A stretch of DNA of 64,000 bases from JANQRA01 sp035550735 (lineage in GTDB: Bacteria; Actinomycetota; Acidimicrobiia; Spongiisociales; ZC4RG35), in contig DASZOM010000041.1 of assembly GCA_035550735.1 (NCBI GenBank), positions 35,043 to 99,042 of the forward strand, in the 5' to 3' direction. The notes below the pieces were generated by a model. It did not search any database and was not told where the DNA came from. It worked only from the letters and a program-made list of their open reading frames with translations. This document shows, one piece after another, positions 8,523 to 16,386 of this stretch (position 1 is its first letter; each line of letters opens with the position of its first letter). Both the position numbers and the translations under genes were made by a program.

Positions 8523-8859
8523 CCTCCCAGGCGAAGCCGGCCGCTCGCACCGCCTCCAGAAGATCCACCGTGCTCAGCGTCTCCCCGTCGAGACGGTCGA
8601 GGACCTGCCGATGGAGGACCATCCCCTCCACCATCCAGGCCTCCCGGCGGTCGACCGAGGCGACCACCCGATCGCCCACCACCCGTTTGACCGCATCGGT
8701 CACTTCGGATACGAGAAGAATCGCCGGACCGGCGCCCGGCAGAGGGATTTCGAGGACCGTCCCGTGATTGTCGAAGGCGACACGGTCCCCGGTCATGGCC
8801 GCGGCCACGGTGCGAAGCGAGATCACCGGCCCAAAGTACTCTCGCCTCGATGTCGTCAC
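8497..8859 (-). CDS. Hypothetical protein
   Basis: 120 aa from GTG 8859. I do not recognise a family. The sequence reads like a globular soluble protein: alternating strands (GTVLEIPLPGAGPAILLVSEV) and helices (DAVKRVVGDRVVAS; VLHRQVLDRLDG; VDLLEAVRAAGFAWEV). It overlaps the 3' end of the HAD gene by 26 bases and the start of ispD by 10 on the opposite strand, so its promoter would lie inside ispD. The amino-acid mix is more protein-like than the nearby shadow frames, but the double overlap leaves doubt whether it is expressed. Confidence 0.5.
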   Translation of the reverse strand: MTTSRREYFGPVISLRTVAAAMTGDRVAFDNHGTVLEIPLPGAGPAILLVSEVTDAVKRVVGDRVVASVDRREAWMVEGMVLHRQVLDRLDGETLSTVDLLEAVRAAGFAWEVSPMTSVP

Positions 8860-9500
8860 GGGCGATGATCGTCGTGGCAGGTGGCTCCAGCACCCGGTTC
8901 GGCGGCGACAAGCTGATGGCCGAAGTGGCGGGAAAGCCGCTGATCACCCACACAATCGAGACTGTCGCCGAGACAGTGGACGTGTGCGTCGTCGCCTGCC
9001 GGCATGAGCTGGTGGACGAGATGGCCCGGCTCCACCCCGGAGTGGTCGTCACTCCCGGCGGCGACACGAGGACAGCGAGCGAGCTAGCCGGGCTGAGGGC
9101 GCTGGAGACCGAGTCCGACCTGATCGGGATCCATGACGCCGCCCGGCCGGCGGTATCGCTCGAACTGGTGCACCGGCTGTTCGAGATGGCCGAGGCTCAC
9201 GGCGGCGCCGTCCCCGTGCTGGCCCCGGACGGTCCGCTCCTCGACAGGCGTTCCGGTCGGCCATTGGAAGAGCTGCGGTTCGCCCAGACTCCCCAGGTGT
9301 TCCGGGGACCGGATTTGCGAGATGCCTATGCCCGGGCGATCGATGCTCGGTTCGTCGGCCACGACACCGTGGAGGTGATGCATCGGTTCGGCCACCTGGA
9401 GATCGTCGCCGTGCCCGGGGACGCCGGGAACGTCAAAGTGACCTACCCCGCCGACCTGGAACGGGTCAGGAGGGCGCTCTCAGATCCTTCTGGTATCTGA
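8850..9500 (+). CDS. ispD: 2-C-methyl-D-erythritol 4-phosphate cytidylyltransferase (IspD)
   Basis: 216 aa, a usual IspD length. The nucleotidyltransferase signature AGGSSTRFGGDKLM is at residues 10-23, HDAARP near 94-99, and AQTPQVFRGPDL near 143-154; VGHDTVEVM and GNVKVTYPADLERV are in the expected places. IspD makes CDP-methylerythritol from MEP and CTP in the non-mevalonate isoprenoid pathway. In many actinobacteria ispF or cysS follows; here it does not, so other MEP genes are elsewhere. The deviation HDTVEV, where TDD is common, makes a distant CTP-transferase paralogue possible but less likely. Confidence 0.85.
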   Translation: MSSRAMIVVAGGSSTRFGGDKLMAEVAGKPLITHTIETVAETVDVCVVACRHELVDEMARLHPGVVVTPGGDTRTASELAGLRALETESDLIGIHDAARPAVSLELVHRLFEMAEAHGGAVPVLAPDGPLLDRRSGRPLEELRFAQTPQVFRGPDLRDAYARAIDARFVGHDTVEVMHRFGHLEIVAVPGDAGNVKVTYPADLERVRRALSDPSGI

Positions 9501-9975
9501 CCTCGTTGACCTGGGTGCCCCCGATGTCCTCGATCTTGATCGGGCCTCCCTGAGACCATCCCTGGCGTTCGTAGAAGTCACGGGCGCGGCGGTTCTCCTC
9601 GAGGACCCAGAGCAATGCCCGATCGAATCCGGAGGCGACCAGGCTCGACTCGCCGGCGACCATCAACTCCCGGCCCAACCCCGTGCCCCAGTGGTCGGGG
9701 TGGACGTAGATGGCGAAGATCTCGCCCCAACCGGCGTCGGAGGAAGCCCCGGCGTTGCAGAACCCGACGATCATCCCCTCCCTCTCGGAGACGCTGACCC
9801 GAGCCCCTCTGCCCAGATATCCCGCCCACCAGGCCTCTCTCGACCCGAAGTCCATCGAGTCGAGGAAGTCATCACCGAGGATTCCCCGGTAGGCGCGCTG
9901 CCAGGCGACGACATGCACTTCGGCGAGCCCGGCCGCGTCGGCGGGTGTGGCCCAGCGAATCGAGTCAGGGGGCAT
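9466..9975 (-). CDS. GNAT-family N-acetyltransferase
   Basis: 169 aa. The acetyl-CoA-binding core is GEIFAIYVHPDHWGTGLGREL (motif A with the Gly-x-Gly turn) followed by ALLWVLEENRRARDFYERQGW (motif B), standard for GNAT enzymes. The N-terminus IRWATPADAAGLAEVHVVAWQRAY is typical of the family, including many RimI- or aminoglycoside-acetyltransferase-like proteins. The substrate cannot be assigned. It overlaps ispD's 3' end by 35 bases in the opposite direction and the next minus-strand gene by 11, so it is probably the last gene of the GDPD-led operon. Confidence 0.88.
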   Translation of the reverse strand: MPPDSIRWATPADAAGLAEVHVVAWQRAYRGILGDDFLDSMDFGSREAWWAGYLGRGARVSVSEREGMIVGFCNAGASSDAGWGEIFAIYVHPDHWGTGLGRELMVAGESSLVASGFDRALLWVLEENRRARDFYERQGWSQGGPIKIEDIGGTQVNEVRYQKDLRAPS

Positions 9976-10513
9976 CGTCTTCGGCCACGGCGACCTCCTC
10001 GGCCTCGACGACCTCCGTATCCTCCTCGGGCTCGGTCTCGTCGTCCCTCTCCTCGCGGCCGCCCAGCACCCAGAAGGCGAGAACCGACAGGGAGGCGGCG
10101 CCGAGCGCGATCGCCAGCCAGAGGAACCGGCTCGACTCCGTGCTCAGCCCCTCCTCCTCGTCGTCCGTTGTCGCGCTCGGCTCGGGGCCGAGGTCGGCAC
10201 CCATGTCCGACAGGGTTACCGGGTCGGAGACCGACGCATCCTCTCCCAACGACTCGAAGACGACGACGTAGTTCTTCGGCTCCAGCTCGGTGGTGATCCC
10301 GAACACCCCTTCGCCCCGGTCCAGCAGGGCAAGCACCTGGTCCGGCTCGTTGTCGAACGTGAGATGCGCCACGACCGAATCGGCGCTCCCGATCACCTCC
10401 ACCTCGATCTCGATCACCATGACGTCGCCGTCGTTGGACTGCACGGTTGCCGTAGCGGCGCCGAACGCCCCGCCAATCACCACTGACCCGATCAGTGCGA
10501 TCGATGCGATCAT
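9965..10513 (-). CDS. Exported membrane-anchored protein with acidic cytoplasmic tail
   Basis: 182 aa from ATG 10513 (ATGA overlap with the GDPD stop). It has an N-terminal signal-like helix (MIASIALIGSVVIGGAFGAATA), an extracytoplasmic beta-rich region of about 110 residues, one C-terminal membrane helix (FLWLAIALGAASLSVLAFWVLGG) and a very acidic tail of about 30 residues ending EDDAP. The layout is that of a single-pass surface or lipid-linked protein. No family is recognised. Coupling to the phosphodiesterase gene suggests an envelope role, but that is only context. Confidence 0.75.
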   Translation of the reverse strand: MIASIALIGSVVIGGAFGAATATVQSNDGDVMVIEIEVEVIGSADSVVAHLTFDNEPDQVLALLDRGEGVFGITTELEPKNYVVVFESLGEDASVSDPVTLSDMGADLGPEPSATTDDEEEGLSTESSRFLWLAIALGAASLSVLAFWVLGGREERDDETEPEEDTEVVEAEEVAVAEDDAP

Positions 10514-11304
10514 TGCTTCCACTCCCCTCTCTCGATGAGCACCTCTTTGAGCAGATCGGGCCGGTCGGTGATCACACCGTCGACACCGAAGTCGAGAAGA
10601 CGTCGCATCTCTTCCGGCTGGTTCACGGTCCAGGCATGAACCTGCAGACCTGCGGCGTGCGCCGCCGCCACCAGCTTCTCGTCGATGACCCGCACCCCGC
10701 GCATGCGCACCGGGAGCTGAAGGGCCGCGGCCTCGCCCTGGACACCCCGTCCCACCCGGGAGGCGAGAACCCAGAGCCGGGACGAGGTCGACCCGGTCGA
10801 GGTGGCGACGCGGCGGTCGCTCAGGTGGCGGAACTCGTCGAGCCTGGCGTCGGAGAAGGAGCCGACGATCACCCTGTCGTGGGCGCCGAGATCGTCGATG
10901 ATCGCCACCAGCGGGCCGACCACGGCATCGCACTTGAGATCGGCCACCACCGAGACGTCCGGATAGGTGGCGAGCAGCCAGTCCAACGTGGGGATTCGAG
11001 AGCCCCCACTCCTGTAGGGGAAGCCCTCCGGGGTGACGTGGCGAAACCCGGGATCGAGCTCCTGGAGCTGGGTCAATGTCAGCTCCTCGACCAGACCCGA
11101 TCCGTTGGTGGTCCTGTCGACGGTCGGGTCGTGGAGGCAGACGACGGCGCCGTCGGCGGTGAGGTGGAGGTCAGTCTCGAAATGGCGATATCCCAGGTCG
11201 TAGACGCCCTGGAAGGAGGTGTCGGTGTTCTCGGGCCAAAGCACCCGACTTCCCCGGTGGGCAATGGCCACCGGAGGACGCCATCTCTCCGGGTCGAGGA
11301 TCAT
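10510..11304 (-). CDS. Glycerophosphodiester phosphodiesterase (GDPD family)
   Basis: 264 aa from ATG 11304; TTG 11313 is an alternative. The GDPD signatures are AHRGSRVLWPENT (general base His, Arg), FETDLHLTADGAVVCLHDP (Glu-Asp metal pair and second catalytic His), VADLK and VHAWTVN, ending with GVDGVITDRPDLL. The enzyme hydrolyses glycerophosphodiesters to glycerol-3-phosphate and an alcohol, feeding phospholipid turnover. No signal peptide is visible, so it is cytosolic. It leads a three-gene minus-strand run with a membrane protein and a GNAT enzyme. Confidence 0.93.
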   Translation of the reverse strand: MILDPERWRPPVAIAHRGSRVLWPENTDTSFQGVYDLGYRHFETDLHLTADGAVVCLHDPTVDRTTNGSGLVEELTLTQLQELDPGFRHVTPEGFPYRSGGSRIPTLDWLLATYPDVSVVADLKCDAVVGPLVAIIDDLGAHDRVIVGSFSDARLDEFRHLSDRRVATSTGSTSSRLWVLASRVGRGVQGEAAALQLPVRMRGVRVIDEKLVAAAHAAGLQVHAWTVNQPEEMRRLLDFGVDGVITDRPDLLKEVLIERGEWKQ

Positions 11305-11350
11305 CCGTTCCAAAGTTAGGCCTCGGGCGGACCCAATCGGGCAAAACGAA

Positions 11351-11375
11351 ACGGCGGGTCGTCACGACCCGCCGT
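11351..11375 (-). terminator. Intrinsic terminator of the HU gene
   Basis: A perfect inverted repeat (ACGGCGGGTCGT / ACGACCCGCCGT) with a one-base centre lies 22 bases beyond the HU stop. On the minus strand it is followed by TTCGTTTTGC, a T-rich tail. The stem is GC-rich, as needed for factor-independent termination. Confidence 0.85.
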
Positions 11376-11397
11376 CCGATTCGTTCTCTGTCGGGGG

Positions 11398-11691
11398 TTA
11401 CTCAGCCACCCGGTCCTTCAGGCCCTTCGAGGCGCTGAAATGGGCATATTTCCTGGCCGGGATGGTGATTGTGGCCCCGGTGGCGGGGTTCCGCCCCTGA
11501 CGGGCCGACCTGCTCTTCACCGAGAAGTTGCCGAAGCCGGTGATGTTGACCTTCCCGCCTGCGTCCAGTTCGACCGCGATGATCCCCTCACCGGACTTGG
11601 TGGAGAAGATGTGGTCGATGATTTCCGCGGCCTGGGCCTTCGAGATGTCCGCCTTCCTGGCGAGCTTGTCCGCCATCTCGGATTTGTTCAC
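11398..11691 (-). CDS. hup: HU-family histone-like DNA-binding protein
   Basis: 97 aa from GTG 11691, which follows AAGGAGGC at ideal distance; the frame is open further upstream but lacks a start with a ribosome site. Family motifs are NKSEMADKLARKADISKAQA at the N-terminus, GKVNITGFGNFSV in the beta saddle and the DNA-clamping arm RSARQGRNPATGATITIPARKY, ending in FSASKGLKDRV. HU bends and compacts DNA as a dimer. It lacks the long Lys/Ala C-terminal tail of mycobacterial HupB, so it is of the short type. A strong terminator follows. Confidence 0.97.
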   Translation of the reverse strand: MNKSEMADKLARKADISKAQAAEIIDHIFSTKSGEGIIAVELDAGGKVNITGFGNFSVKSRSARQGRNPATGATITIPARKYAHFSASKGLKDRVAE

Positions 11692-11813
11692 GACGCCTCC
11701 TTGTGGGTCGATGGTTCGCGGCTTGTGCTGCGACAATGCGCAAACGTTAGGTGATTACCCAATCGCTATCGGTGTTTTCCGGCGGTAACGATTCGCGAGG
11801 TCGAGGAGGAGTC

Positions 11814-12605
11814 ATGAGCGTCCGCTACGAGGTCGACGAGGACGTCGCCGTCATCACCCTCGACCGTCCCGATCGATTCAACGCGATCGACGCCGAGCTG
11901 TCCCGGTCGCTGGTGGACGCCCTCGACCGCGCCGGCACCGAGAGCCGGGCCGCCGTGCTCACCGGAGCGGGCAAAGCCTTCTGCTCCGGGGCCGACCTCA
12001 CCGGGTTCGCCGACGAGTACGAGGGCGGCGACGGGCCCGACCTTGCGCGTCATCTCGACGAGGAGTTCCACCCCGTGGTGCATGCCGTCGCCGACTGTGC
12101 CGTCCCTGTGGTTGCCGCGGTGAACGGTGTCGCCGCCGGGGCCGGCATGGGGCTGGCCCTCGGTTGCGACATCCGGGTGATGGCGGAGTCGGCCTATCTC
12201 ACCTCGGCCTTCACCGCGATCGGCCTGGTCCCGGACTCGGGGTCGACCTGGCTGCTCCCCCACCACCTGGGCATCTCCACCGCACTGGAGATGGCCCTGA
12301 CCAACCGTCGAATGGCCGCCGAGGAGGCGTTGCGACGCGGTCTCTGCGTTGCCGTGGTGCCTGAGGACGAGCTCGCGGCCAGGGCCGTCGAGATCGCCGC
12401 CACCCTCGCCGATCTTCCCATCGACGCCCTGGTGACCACCCGCCGTCTCATCCGCGACTCACAGACCCTGGGCTTCACCGATGGCCTGGAGGCCGAGAAG
12501 CGAGAGCAGGGCCGGCTCGGCAGGACCCCCGAGCACAGGGAAGGGGTCAACGCTTTCCTGGAGAAGCGCAAGCCCGACTACCGCCGAGCCCGCTTCCCAA
12601 CTTGA
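11814..12605 (+). CDS. Enoyl-CoA hydratase/isomerase family protein
   Basis: 263 aa from ATG 11814, preceded by GAGGAGGAG; the upstream in-frame start at 11751 is rejected. Crotonase-fold features: ITLDRPDRFNAIDAELSRSL, the first oxyanion segment GAGKAFCSGADLTGF, and the second AAVNGVAAGAGMGLALGCDIRV. The Asp/Glu pair used by classic hydratases falls near VPDSGSTWLLPHHLG, which instead resembles isomerase-like (PaaG-type) members with Asp at that site. It likely acts in fatty-acid or aromatic-CoA degradation. No beta-oxidation partners are adjacent. Confidence 0.88.
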   Translation: MSVRYEVDEDVAVITLDRPDRFNAIDAELSRSLVDALDRAGTESRAAVLTGAGKAFCSGADLTGFADEYEGGDGPDLARHLDEEFHPVVHAVADCAVPVVAAVNGVAAGAGMGLALGCDIRVMAESAYLTSAFTAIGLVPDSGSTWLLPHHLGISTALEMALTNRRMAAEEALRRGLCVAVVPEDELAARAVEIAATLADLPIDALVTTRRLIRDSQTLGFTDGLEAEKREQGRLGRTPEHREGVNAFLEKRKPDYRRARFPT

Positions 12606-12613
12606 GGGCTCCC

Positions 12614-12991
12614 TCAGGCTTCGGGGCCCTCGACGTTGACGACCACGTCCCCCTCACCCACCCTGAAGAGGATCAGCGTGCCCGGCTGTGACGACGAGTT
12701 GACCTCACGGTGGATCAGCCCCGGGGGCACGTGTACGAAGTCCCCGGGCCTCGCCTCGACCGATTGGTCACCGCCGGGGCCGAACTCCATCCGGATGCTC
12801 CCCGACTCGACGAAGAAGTAGGTCTCGTGGGTGCCGTGATGGTGCCATCCCGACGGCTTGGCCGGCTCTGTCCGCACGTATCCGACCCAGAGCCCCGGCA
12901 CGTCGGCGACGGTCTCCCTCACCATCCCGCTCGTCGCGTCCACGGCCGACACCACCCGCTGCGAAGGTGTGATCACGATGACCTCGGACAT
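12614..12991 (-). CDS. Cupin-domain protein
   Basis: 125 aa from ATG 12991 (GGGAG upstream); an earlier start at 13054 is possible. Cupin motif 1 is GWHHHGTHETYFFVESG with three His and a Glu as metal ligands; motif 2 is PGDFVHVPPGLIHREVN with the fourth His. Small single-domain cupins include sugar isomerases, dioxygenases and ligand-sensing proteins. The ligand cannot be assigned. It is convergent with the enoyl-CoA hydratase with 8 bases between the stops. Confidence 0.85.
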   Translation of the reverse strand: MSEVIVITPSQRVVSAVDATSGMVRETVADVPGLWVGYVRTEPAKPSGWHHHGTHETYFFVESGSIRMEFGPGGDQSVEARPGDFVHVPPGLIHREVNSSSQPGTLILFRVGEGDVVVNVEGPEA

Positions 12992-13068
12992 CTCGGCTCC
13001 CATGCTGGTGCGCTCCGGCTGAAGCGCCCCGACTGCCGACGTTGGCTCCCCCACTCTAGGGAACGCCG

Positions 13069-13476
13069 TCAGGGTCGGATCAGGTAGATCTCCAGGGCGA
13101 CCTTCCCGCCGGCGCCATGACCGAAGGCCACTGCCACCTCGTCGTTGAGCCAGGCCAGGTCTTCGTTGCCGGTCTCGAAGACGATCAGCTCCTTGGGATC
13201 CGCGGAACGATCCTCGTTGGCGATGGAGATGCCGGCGCCCCGATAGGACACTGCCTCTCGCTTCTCCCCGATGGTGGCGTGGATGTCGAGGACCATGTTC
13301 CCGTCCTCACGCACCGTGACGTAGTCGACGCCCCTGACCGGTCGCTCGCCGGCCCAGTGATCGCTGGTGGCGACACCCTCGAACGGGAAGTCGATCCGCA
13401 TCCCGGCCGGTGACTTCCCGATGACATTCATCCCGAGGTCGGCCTCGACGGTGCAGAACTTCTCCAGTGACGGCAT
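13069..13476 (-). CDS. DUF3237-like protein
   Basis: 135 aa from ATG 13476 with AGGAG upstream; a long in-frame extension to 13575 overlaps the next gene and is rejected. The pattern of beta strands with DYVTVREDGNMVLDIHATIG, then SYRGAGI and a C-terminal NDEVAVAFGHGAGGKVALEIYLI, resembles the DUF3237 beta-barrel family, of unknown function. Assignment is from overall pattern and is moderate. Confidence 0.6.
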   Translation of the reverse strand: MPSLEKFCTVEADLGMNVIGKSPAGMRIDFPFEGVATSDHWAGERPVRGVDYVTVREDGNMVLDIHATIGEKREAVSYRGAGISIANEDRSADPKELIVFETGNEDLAWLNDEVAVAFGHGAGGKVALEIYLIRP

Positions 13477-13502
13477 GCCTACTCCTGTGGGGTCTGGTCG
13501 CG

Positions 13503-14141
13503 TCAAGCTAGCCGTGACCGGGCGAGGAGATCCCTGACCTCGTCGTCGTCTGTCTGACCGAAGTCGCGATACCACGAGCCGACCGCCCCGAACCGGGCCG
13601 GCCGATGCATAGTGACCACCCGGTCGGCGCGTCGCTCGAGACCGCCGAGCGGCCCCTGAGGAGCCACCGGCACCGCCACCCAGATGTCGCCGGCGCCCTT
13701 TCGCTCCAAGACCGAGACCGCGGCCAACGCCGTCGAGCCCGTGGCGAGGCCGTCATCGACGATCACAGCCGTCTTCCCCTCGGCGGGGACGGCGGGGGCG
13801 GCCGAGCGATACGAGGCGACTCTGCGGTCGAGCTCCCGTCGCTCCCTCTCCACGACAGCGGCGAAGTCCTCCTCGTCGATACCGGCTTCGGTCAGGACCT
13901 CGGAGTTGCGGACGAGCGTGCCACCCTCGCCGAGGGCGCCCATCGCCAGCTCGGGCTGGTAGGGCACCCCGATCTTCCGCACCACGAGCACGTCCAACGG
14001 GCATTCCAGGACCCTGGACACCTCGAAGCCGACGGGTACGCCGCCCCGGGGCAGGGCATAGACCACTGGGTCATGTGGGTCGAGCTCACGCACCACCTCA
14101 CCGAGCATCCTCCCGGCGGCTCGGCGATCGTCGAATCTCAT
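13503..14141 (-). CDS. Phosphoribosyltransferase family protein
   Basis: 212 aa. The PRPP-binding loop is VIVDDGLATGSTA at about 126-138, and the N-terminal part has YALPRGGVPVGFEVSRVL and VVRKIGVPYQPELAMGALGEGG, seen in stand-alone type I PRTase-like proteins often found near dienelactone hydrolases or erythromycin-esterase genes. It could salvage a base or act on PRPP in a regulatory way; the base is not predictable. Its start overlaps the stop of the APH-like kinase gene by 4 bases, so the two are coupled. Confidence 0.85.
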   Translation of the reverse strand: MRFDDRRAAGRMLGEVVRELDPHDPVVYALPRGGVPVGFEVSRVLECPLDVLVVRKIGVPYQPELAMGALGEGGTLVRNSEVLTEAGIDEEDFAAVVERERRELDRRVASYRSAAPAVPAEGKTAVIVDDGLATGSTALAAVSVLERKGAGDIWVAVPVAPQGPLGGLERRADRVVTMHRPARFGAVGSWYRDFGQTDDDEVRDLLARSRLA

Positions 14142-15124
14142 GCGTAGCGGCTGACGTACCGCTCCAACCAGGGCATCACCTGGTCTATGTAGTCGGCCGC
14201 CTCTCCCATGCGGAGGGTGCGCCCTGCGTAGTTCATCAGCATGATCTGACGGGCGGCATGGAACCCGTCGAGCTGGCGATCGTCCTGGAGTGGCCAGGCT
14301 GCGATCGCCTCGTAGCCGCGACGGAAGGCGCTGCGAATCTCATTTCGGATCTCACTGTTGCGCGACGAGTACAAGCAGATGGAGATGTCCTGGGAGGGGA
14401 GGGCGTACATCACGTCTTCGAAGTCGAACGCATAGAGACGGCTGCCCGCCATGTGCACGTTCCACTCGTGGAGGTCGCCGTGGACCAAATGCGGGGCGTC
14501 GGCGTCGTAGGACTCGGCGATGACCGTCTCGGCCAGCGCCGTCGCCTTCCGTATCGTCGTCACCCGCGCCGTGTCGAAGAGGTGGCTGTAGAGAGGGTTC
14601 TCGATGATCACCGGGCCCAGGTCCTCCTGGTAGTAGAAGACCCGGTCCCACGTCCGCAACTCGGCGGCGGGTGGCGGCGTCCAATCCCGACCATGCACCT
14701 GCAGCGATGCACACATCTGGCCGAGCAGCCGGTAGGCGAACGGACCCGAGCCGGAGCCCATGGGCTGACCGGGGATCCACGAGAAGAGGACGCAGGAGCG
14801 CTCCTTGTCGATCTGCGAGTCGTACTCGTCGACGATCAGCGCGCCACCGGCCGTGCGGATGGGGCGGGCCACGTCGAGATCGGTGTCCCGGGCGAGGGCG
14901 TCGAGCCAGGAGACCTCTACCTCGATGTTCGAGCGGGAGTTGGCGTGGGGCGTGCCCACTCGCAGCACCATTTGGTGCCCGTTCTCCGCCACCACCCGGA
15001 ACATGACGTTGGAGTGGGTGGCGAGATGGCGAACCTCTCTGGCGAGGAACGGATAACGGCGCAGCACCCGCTCCGCAAGGGGGAGCAGTCGCGTTGCCTC
15101 GGCTTGTATGCGCGATGGGTCCAT
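14138..15124 (-). CDS. Aminoglycoside-phosphotransferase-like kinase
   Basis: 328 aa from ATG 15124. It has the APH/choline-kinase fold: an ATP-binding N-lobe with SNVMFRVVAENGHQMVLRVG, the Brenner motif HLVHGDLHEWNVHM and the metal-binding AFDFEDV, all intact. Such proteins phosphorylate small hydroxyl compounds or maltose, homoserine or choline. It also resembles chromosomal SrkA-like kinases. The genomic context (a phosphoribosyltransferase) gives no clear substrate; I would not infer antibiotic resistance. Confidence 0.85.
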   Translation of the reverse strand: MDPSRIQAEATRLLPLAERVLRRYPFLAREVRHLATHSNVMFRVVAENGHQMVLRVGTPHANSRSNIEVEVSWLDALARDTDLDVARPIRTAGGALIVDEYDSQIDKERSCVLFSWIPGQPMGSGSGPFAYRLLGQMCASLQVHGRDWTPPPAAELRTWDRVFYYQEDLGPVIIENPLYSHLFDTARVTTIRKATALAETVIAESYDADAPHLVHGDLHEWNVHMAGSRLYAFDFEDVMYALPSQDISICLYSSRNSEIRNEIRSAFRRGYEAIAAWPLQDDRQLDGFHAARQIMLMNYAGRTLRMGEAADYIDQVMPWLERYVSRYA

Positions 15125-15233
15125 GTCAGGTGGGGGCCCCCTCAGCCCACATCGTGATTCTCGTCGGATTCGCCCCGATCTGAAGTGCAAGGGACCAGGG
15201 CTTGCGACCCAAATCGGAGGTCGCGGGTCGGGC

Positions 15234-16355
15234 TCAGACCGGGTCGCCGACCCGGAGCAGGGCGTGGTCGAGGGCCGAGAGGAACCGGCGATTGCCCTCG
15301 TCGTCGCCCACCGTCACCCGGACCCAGCCACCGGACATCTTCCGGATCAGGACACCTTCGGCGGTCATGTCGGCCAGAACCTGCTCGGCCCGGTCCCCGA
15401 GGTCGAAGAGCAGGAAGTTGGTGTGACTCTCCGGGTGGCGCAGTCCCCGCTCCGAGAGGGCGCCGGAGAGGTGGTGCCGGCGAGCCGCGTTGTCGGCCCG
15501 GCGGCGCTCCAGCTCCTCGGGCTGTCCCAGCGACGCCTGCGCCGCAACCTGGGCGACCAGGTTGACGGTCAGCGGCGCCTGGACCTTGCGCAGCTCGGCG
15601 AGCACGTCGGGGCGGGCGACGGCATATCCGATCCGGTGCGCCGCCAGCGAGTAGATCTTGGAGAAGGTGCGCAGAACCACGACGTTGGGACGTTCGATCG
15701 CCACAGGGATGGCGGTGCGATAGGAAGGGTCGATCACGAACTCGTGGTACGCCTCATCCACCACCACGAGGACGTCCTCGGGGACCGAGTCGATGAAGGC
15801 CTCGATCTCCTCGGCCGGCTTGATGGTCCCTGACGGGTTGTTCGGGTTGCAGACCACCACCACCGAGGTCTGGTCGTCGATCGCCTCGCGCATCGCCATG
15901 AGGTCGAGACAGTGGCTCTCGTCGAGGGGCACTTCCCGAAATGTGCTGCCGGCCCAGATGGCGGCGAAGCGATACATGACGAATCCGGGCCACCCGTAAA
16001 CGATGTTGGACCCGGGACCGCCCAGCGCCGAGGCGATGTCGCCGAGCAGGGCGACGCTTCCGGCGCCGAACATCAGGTTGGGGAACTCGACTCCCAATTC
16101 GTCGGCCAGGGCATGGCCGAGCCGCCAGCAGTCGTTGTCGGGATACCTATTCGAGCCGGTGAGTGCGGCCGACGCCGCCTCCACCACTCCCGGGAATGGC
16201 CCCTCGGGGGCCTCGTTCGCGGTGAGCTGGACGATCGCCAGTGGGTCGAGGCCGTGCTCACGGGCCACGTCCTCGATCTGACGCCCGACCCGGTATGGCT
16301 GTAGGGCTGCGATCTCGGAGCGGAATCGGAGCACGGCTTGAACATAGCCTGACAT
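15234..16355 (-). CDS. HisC-like class I/II PLP aminotransferase
   Basis: 373 aa from ATG 16355. Fold-type I aminotransferase features are LTANEAPEGPFP near the N-terminus, VVVCNPNNPSGT, VVDEAYHEFV and the Schiff-base Lys in RTFSKIYSLAAHRIGYA, followed by the C-terminal SHTNFLLFDLG and RVTVG. This matches histidinol-phosphate aminotransferase, though paralogues acting on aromatic amino acids look the same. No his operon genes are nearby, so a Phe/Tyr or other role is open. It is divergent from the E1 gene with only 31 bases between starts. Confidence 0.85.
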   Translation of the reverse strand: MSGYVQAVLRFRSEIAALQPYRVGRQIEDVAREHGLDPLAIVQLTANEAPEGPFPGVVEAASAALTGSNRYPDNDCWRLGHALADELGVEFPNLMFGAGSVALLGDIASALGGPGSNIVYGWPGFVMYRFAAIWAGSTFREVPLDESHCLDLMAMREAIDDQTSVVVVCNPNNPSGTIKPAEEIEAFIDSVPEDVLVVVDEAYHEFVIDPSYRTAIPVAIERPNVVVLRTFSKIYSLAAHRIGYAVARPDVLAELRKVQAPLTVNLVAQVAAQASLGQPEELERRRADNAARRHHLSGALSERGLRHPESHTNFLLFDLGDRAEQVLADMTAEGVLIRKMSGGWVRVTVGDDEGNRRFLSALDHALLRVGDPV

Positions 16356-16386
16356 CCTGATCGGCGAGTTGTGCCAGACTCGGCCG

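Noticed and set aside
14138..15124. Antibiotic resistance by aminoglycoside phosphotransferase
   Set aside because: Only the general kinase motifs are visible, and the context is metabolic; no specific resistance signature.
13503..16355. Histidine biosynthesis operon
   Set aside because: Only a HisC-like aminotransferase is present; neighbours are not his genes.
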